From Candidatus Rokuibacteriota bacterium (GTDB lineage: Bacteria; Methylomirabilota; Methylomirabilia; Rokubacteriales; CSP1-6), in contig QHRW01000080.1 of NCBI GenBank assembly GCA_003220265.1, positions 1 to 34,202 on the forward strand: a stretch of 34,202 nt of DNA. Reading direction: 5' to 3'. Each line of letters begins with the position of its first letter. Within the stretch, counting starts at the first letter, position 1. The notes under the pieces are model-generated. The model saw nothing but the letters and a program-made list of their open reading frames with translations, did no database searches and was not told the DNA's origin. Positions 30,482-34,202 of this stretch are shown piece after piece. Made by a program: the position numbers and the translations under genes.

Positions 30482-32566
30482 CTAATGCCCCGCGGCTTTT
30501 TCCTTCTCGGCCTTGGCTTCCTTCACGATCTTGTCGGCCTGGAAGGCCGGCACTTCCTCGTAGTGGGAGAACTCCATCGAGTAGCCGCCGCGGCCGCCGG
30601 TCATCGAGCGCAGGCTCGACTCGTACGTCAGCATCTCCGACATCGGCGCCGAGGCGCGCACGGTGGCCGTCTCGCCGGCCGGCTCCATGCCGTTGATGCG
30701 GCCGCGGCGCGAGTTGAGATCGCCGATGATGTCGCCGGCCACCTCGGCCGGCGTGCTGACCTCCACGTTCATGATCGGCTCCAGCAGGATCGGACGCGCC
30801 TCCATGAAGACCTTCTGCAGGCCCATGGAGGCGGCGATCTGGAAGGCCATGTCCGACGAGTCCACGTCGTGGTAGGAGCCGTCGTAGAGCGTGACCTTCA
30901 TGTCCACCACGGGATAGCCGGCCAGGATGCCCTTCTTCATGCACTCGCGAACGCCCTTCTCGACGGACGGGATGAAGTTGCGGGGCACGGCGCCGCCGAA
31001 CACCTCGTCCGCGAACTCGAAGCCGCCGCCGCGCTGCATGGGCTCCACGCGCAGCCAGGTGTCGCCGTACTGACCGCGGCCGCCCGTCTGCTTCTTGTAC
31101 TTGCCCTGCCCCTCGGCGCGCCCCTTCACCGTCTCCTTGTAGGGGATGCGCGGGGGCAGCAGCGAGACGTCCACGTTGTACTTGCGCTTCATGCGCTCCA
31201 CGGTCATCTCGACGTGCATGCTGCCGACGCCGGAGATGAGGAGCTGCTTGGTCTCCGGATCGAAGTGGTGGTGGACCGTCGGGTCCTCCTCCGCGATGCG
31301 GGCCAGCGCGCTGGAGATCTTGTCCTCGTCGCCGCGCGACTTCGGCTGGATGGCGAAGTTGATCGCGGGCTCCGGGAACGTGATGCGCGGCAGCTCGAAC
31401 GGGTGCGCGTCCTCGGTCAGCGTGTCGCCGGTGGCCGTGTCCTTCAGCTTCGGCACCACACCGATCTCGCCGGGCCCGAGGGCCTCCACGGTCTTCTGGC
31501 TCTTGCCCTGCAGCCACGCGATGTGGCCCATGCGCTCCTTGGATGACCGGTTCGGATTGAGCAGGGTGGCGTCGGCGCGCACCGTGCCGGAGTACACGCG
31601 GAAGACCGAGAGCTTGCCGATGTGCGGATCGGACAGCGTCTTGAAGACGAGCGCGCTCACCGGCGCCTTGGCGTCGGCCGGGCGCGTGCCCGTCTGCTTG
31701 GCCTTCAGATCGGTCCCGCTCACCTCGCCGCGGTCGGCGGGCGACGGGAACTCGTGGACGATCAGGTCGAGCAGCGCGTGGCTGCCGATCGACTTGGTGG
31801 CGGCGCCGCAGAGGACGGGGATGATCTTGCCCTGGCTGATGCCGGTGCGGAGGGCCTTCAGCATCTCCGCCTCGTCGAGCGAGCCTTCCTCGAGGTACTT
31901 GGTCAGCAGGTCGTCGTCGGTCTCGGCCGCCGCCTCGACGAGCTTCTCGCGCCACTCCTTCACGCGCTCGGCTGCGTCGGCCGGCACCGGCTGCTCGGAC
32001 GCCTTGCCGTCGGCGAACAGCGTCGCCTTCTGCGTGACGAGATCGACGTAGCCGCGGAAGCCCGACTCCTCGCCGACGGGGATGTGCACGGGCACGACGC
32101 GCCCTTTCAGCCGGCGGCCCAGCGACTCCAGCGTGCGGAAGAAGTCCGAGCGCTCGCGGTCCAGCCGGTTGACGACGATCGCGCGCGGCAGCTCGAACTC
32201 CGAGGCGAACTTCCAGACCTTCTCGGTCTGCACCTGCACGCCGGCCACCGCGTCGACCACGACCACGGCCGCTTCCACCACGCGCAAGCCCGCGCGCGCG
32301 TCCGAGATGAAATCACCGTAGCCGGGCGTGTCGACGAAGTTGATGCGGTGCCCCTTGTAGTCGCAGTAGGCCACCGCCGCGTTGATCGATATCTTCCGCT
32401 TGATCTCGTCCGGGTCGAAGTCCGTGGTGGTGCTGCCGTCGTCCACCTTGCCCAGCCGCGTCACGGCGCCGGCGGCGAACAGCATGGCTTCCACCATCGA
32501 GGTCTTGCCCACGCCGCCATGACCGACGACACCGACGTTGCGTATCTTGCCGATTTCGATCGTCAT
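30482..32566 (-). CDS. Elongation factor G-like GTPase (EF-G-2 type)
   Basis: A 694-residue translational GTPase. The G domain shows P-loop GHGGVGKTS, DTPGYGDF (switch II, with Tyr in place of the His of canonical EF-G) and NRLDRE (NKxD with Arg for Lys). Domains II-V follow, with ETVKGRAEGQGKYKKQTGGR as the domain IV start and GDIIGDLNSRRGRI near the end. The Tyr and the EGQGKYKKQTGG-x-GQYGD segment match the EF-G-2/EF-G-like subfamily (e.g. Thermus TTHA1498) rather than FusA, so it is probably an accessory factor. AGGAGG lies eight bases before the ATG at 32566. It ends just before the repeat at 30412-30479. Confidence 0.9.
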   Translation of the reverse strand: MTIEIGKIRNVGVVGHGGVGKTSMVEAMLFAAGAVTRLGKVDDGSTTTDFDPDEIKRKISINAAVAYCDYKGHRINFVDTPGYGDFISDARAGLRVVEAAVVVVDAVAGVQVQTEKVWKFASEFELPRAIVVNRLDRERSDFFRTLESLGRRLKGRVVPVHIPVGEESGFRGYVDLVTQKATLFADGKASEQPVPADAAERVKEWREKLVEAAAETDDDLLTKYLEEGSLDEAEMLKALRTGISQGKIIPVLCGAATKSIGSHALLDLIVHEFPSPADRGEVSGTDLKAKQTGTRPADAKAPVSALVFKTLSDPHIGKLSVFRVYSGTVRADATLLNPNRSSKERMGHIAWLQGKSQKTVEALGPGEIGVVPKLKDTATGDTLTEDAHPFELPRITFPEPAINFAIQPKSRGDEDKISSALARIAEEDPTVHHHFDPETKQLLISGVGSMHVEMTVERMKRKYNVDVSLLPPRIPYKETVKGRAEGQGKYKKQTGGRGQYGDTWLRVEPMQRGGGFEFADEVFGGAVPRNFIPSVEKGVRECMKKGILAGYPVVDMKVTLYDGSYHDVDSSDMAFQIAASMGLQKVFMEARPILLEPIMNVEVSTPAEVAGDIIGDLNSRRGRINGMEPAGETATVRASAPMSEMLTYESSLRSMTGGRGGYSMEFSHYEEVPAFQADKIVKEAKAEKEKAAGH

Positions 32567-32616
32567 TGACCCGGCCTCCTGGACCAGCGATGCGGTGGAC
32601 GGAATGTACCATAACT

Positions 32617-32634
32617 GGCCCGGGCTTCCGGGCC
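32617..32634. terminator. GC hairpin downstream of thrC
   Basis: GGCCCGG, loop GCTT, CCGGGCC form a perfect 7-bp stem 25 bases after the threonine synthase stop and 50 bases before the EF-G-like start. There is no U-tract on the minus strand, so it is a weak or factor-dependent terminator candidate. Confidence 0.35.
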
Positions 32635-32659
32635 CCCGCCACGGGCCCCGCGCCGCCTG

Positions 32660-33898
32660 CTATGCGGCCGACAACGCTGCGATCACTTGCCCGTGGACTT
32701 CGTCCGGTCCGCCGGTCAGATCGATGGGCGTCGGCAGCTCCGGCGGCGCGTACTTGATGCCGGCACCGGTGAGGATGACGGCGACGCGCGCGTCGGCGGC
32801 GAGCCGGCCGCGGTCCTTGAGCACGCCCAGGGCCGCCACCAGCGCCGCGCCCTCGGGCGAGGTCCAGATGCCCTCCAGGCGCGCCAGCAGGTGCTGGGCC
32901 TCGACGATGGCGCGCTCGCTCACGGCCACGGCGTCGCCGTCCGAGTCGCGCAAGATCTTCAGCATCTGGCGGCCGGCGAACGGCGAGGGCACGCGGAGCC
33001 CTGCCGCGTGCGTCGTGGGATGCTCGACGCCGGTGGTGTTCTCGGCGCCGGCGTGGAAGGCCGTCACCACGGGCGCGCAGCCCTCGGCCTGCACGGCGAC
33101 GTAGCGCGGCTGGCGGTCGGTCACCCAGCCCATGGCGCGCAGCTCGTCGTAGCCCTTGGGGATGCCGACGAGCCCGGTGCCGCCGCCGGTCGGATACAGC
33201 AGCCAGTCGGGCGCCGCCCAGCCGAGCTGCTCGGCCAGCTCAAGGCCCATCGTCTTCTTGCCCTCGAGGCGATAGGGCTCCTTCAGCGTGGAGAGATCGA
33301 ACCAGCCGATCTCCGGCGCCACCCGCGCCACGACCTTGCCAGCGGTGGCGATCGAGCCCGCGATCGTGAACACGCGCGCGCCCGCGATGGCCGCCTCGGC
33401 CACAGCCGCCGACGGCGTGCCGCGCGGGACGATCACCGCGCACGGCAGCCCGCAGCGCGCCGCGTACACGGCCGCCGCGCCGCCGGCGTTGCCGGCCGAG
33501 GGGATGATGAAGCCGCGCGCGCCGAGCGTGCGCGCCTTCGTGATCGCCATGCCGAGCCCGCGCGCCTTGAAGGATCCGGTAGGATTTTGGCCTTCATCTT
33601 TGGCCCAGATCGTACGAAGACCGAGATGCTGGGCCAGGCGCGGCAGCTCGAACACCGGCGTGCCTCCCTCTCCAAGCGTCACCGGCGCCTCGCCGTCGTC
33701 GAGCGGCGTCAGCTCGCGGAAGCGGTACATCCCGGGCGACCGCTGGCGCAGCGCCTCCCTGGTGACCGCGCGCGCGACGCGCTCGAGGTCGTAGCGCACG
33801 GCCAGCATCTGCCCGCAGCGCTCGCACACGCTCAGCGTGCGCTTGGGATCGTGGCGATGGCCGCACACCGTGCACTCGACGTGGGAGACGAAGCTCAT
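32660..33898 (-). CDS. thrC: Threonine synthase
   Basis: A 412-residue fold-type II PLP enzyme converting O-phosphohomoserine to threonine. A zinc-ribbon N-terminus (CTVCGHRHDPKRTLSVCERC) precedes LGEGGTPVFEL and the PLP lysine in NPTGSFKARG. SAGNAGGAAAVYAARCGLPC is the phosphate-binding loop region and YPTGGGTGLVGIPKG the glycine-rich PLP-phosphate site. The short bacterial/archaeal class II-like form fits the length. ATG at 33898 is chosen because it opens directly onto the zinc ribbon. There is no Shine-Dalgarno sequence; TACACT lies eight bases upstream. Confidence 0.92.
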   Translation of the reverse strand: MSFVSHVECTVCGHRHDPKRTLSVCERCGQMLAVRYDLERVARAVTREALRQRSPGMYRFRELTPLDDGEAPVTLGEGGTPVFELPRLAQHLGLRTIWAKDEGQNPTGSFKARGLGMAITKARTLGARGFIIPSAGNAGGAAAVYAARCGLPCAVIVPRGTPSAAVAEAAIAGARVFTIAGSIATAGKVVARVAPEIGWFDLSTLKEPYRLEGKKTMGLELAEQLGWAAPDWLLYPTGGGTGLVGIPKGYDELRAMGWVTDRQPRYVAVQAEGCAPVVTAFHAGAENTTGVEHPTTHAAGLRVPSPFAGRQMLKILRDSDGDAVAVSERAIVEAQHLLARLEGIWTSPEGAALVAALGVLKDRGRLAADARVAVILTGAGIKYAPPELPTPIDLTGGPDEVHGQVIAALSAA

Positions 33899-33906
33899 TC
33901 GACGCG

Positions 33907-33912
33907 AGTGTA
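33907..33912 (-). promoter_or_regulatory. TANNNT box (TACACT) of thrC
   Basis: TACACT on the minus strand ends eight bases before the ATG at 33898. No ribosome binding site lies between them. It fits the same leaderless pattern as several other genes in the window. Confidence 0.35.
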
Positions 33913-33958
33913 CCGGATTCCTTCGCGGCCTGCGGGGCCACGACGCCGCGCTGTATCG

Positions 33959-34202
33959 ACGCCGGCGCAATACGAGCGCATGGGCGAGACCGGCATCCTC
34001 GCCGACGATCCCCGCATCGAGCTGATCGCCGGACAGATCGTCGTGCGCGAGCCGATCGGCGCAGAACCCCGTGCGATTCGCCTGGCAAGACTCCGAGCTC
34101 CAGCCCGACGTCATGCTGCTGCGCCGACACCAGAACTTCGACACGCGTGCGCACCCGATCGCCACCGACGTGCTGCTGCTGATCGAGGTCGCCGACGCCA
34201 GC
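33959..34202 (+). pseudogene. Uma2 family endonuclease remnant with internal deletion, cut by window end
   Basis: One frame (STPAQYERMGETGILADDPR to QIVVREPIGA, 33980 onward) gives the Uma2 N-terminus. After about 34055 a different frame gives QNPVRFAWQDSELQPDVMLL and ATDVLLLIEVADAS, the Uma2 core with its PD and E-V residues. The roughly 50 residues normally between these blocks are missing, and the frame changes at the join, so the gene carries an internal deletion and frameshift. The rest lies beyond the window. It is a second decayed Uma2 copy besides the one at 29952. Confidence 0.65.

Noticed and set aside
32617..32634. Third copy of the paired-hairpin repeat
   Set aside because: The GGCCCGG/CCGGGCC hairpin has neither the G-rich spacer nor the CGGC-x3-GCCG inner stem of the two true copies.

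Overview
The window is a very GC-rich (roughly 70 % by eye), densely packed bacterial chromosome segment. It combines a complete sulfur-oxidation locus (sox, flavocytochrome c, Soe-type sulfite oxidation, persulfide dioxygenase) with dispersed TCA-cycle genes. The gene styles fit an uncultivated soil or subsurface lineage such as Candidatus Rokubacteria/Methylomirabilota. That assignment is an inference, because no rRNA or other marker is present.

Layout. 1-2806 (minus): 5' part of isocitrate dehydrogenase and a complete mitochondrial-type aconitase with a good sigma70-like promoter. 2951-5707: GNAT acetyltransferase, Nudix hydrolase, AraC/GyrI regulator and a transglutaminase-like protein. 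5704-7772: succinate dehydrogenase iron-sulfur subunit (minus) and an M20 peptidase (plus). 7803-8507: a lower-GC patch with a TPR-like fragment. 8508-29934: about 21 genes all on the minus strand, with no gap above about 90 bases. In transcription order these are a persulfide dioxygenase-rhodanese-rhodanese-TusA fusion, a YeeE/YedE transporter, fccB, fccA, TauE, a SoeB-SoeC fusion, SoeA, an alpha/beta hydrolase, soxY, soxZ, a SoxX-SoxA fusion, soxB, a DsrE-like protein, a TlpA/SoxW-like thioredoxin, sdhA, DUF429, a metallo-beta-lactamase protein, an amidohydrolase, a SnoaL-like protein, an overlooked 32-residue membrane peptide and sdhC. 29952-34202: two Uma2 nuclease remnants, an EF-G-like GTPase and threonine synthase.

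How it works together. Thiosulfate would be bound to SoxYZ by the SoxXA fusion and hydrolysed by SoxB. FccAB would oxidise sulfide. YeeE, TusA and the rhodanese domains would import and carry sulfane sulfur, and the dioxygenase would release sulfite. SoeABC would oxidise sulfite in the cytoplasm with electrons going to quinone, and TauE would export sulfur oxyanions.

The main discovery is that the thioredoxin of the sox cluster is interrupted by a single in-frame UGA exactly at the first cysteine of its redox motif (W-UGA-P-Y-C). A perfect 6-bp hairpin with a GU-containing loop follows at the distance expected of a bacterial SECIS element, so it is very probably a selenoprotein. Other notable points are a paired-hairpin interspersed repeat with compensatory base changes, TANNNT boxes 6-10 bases upstream of many start codons that lack a ribosome binding site (leaderless transcription), and an SdhA whose flavin-linking histidine is replaced by cysteine.
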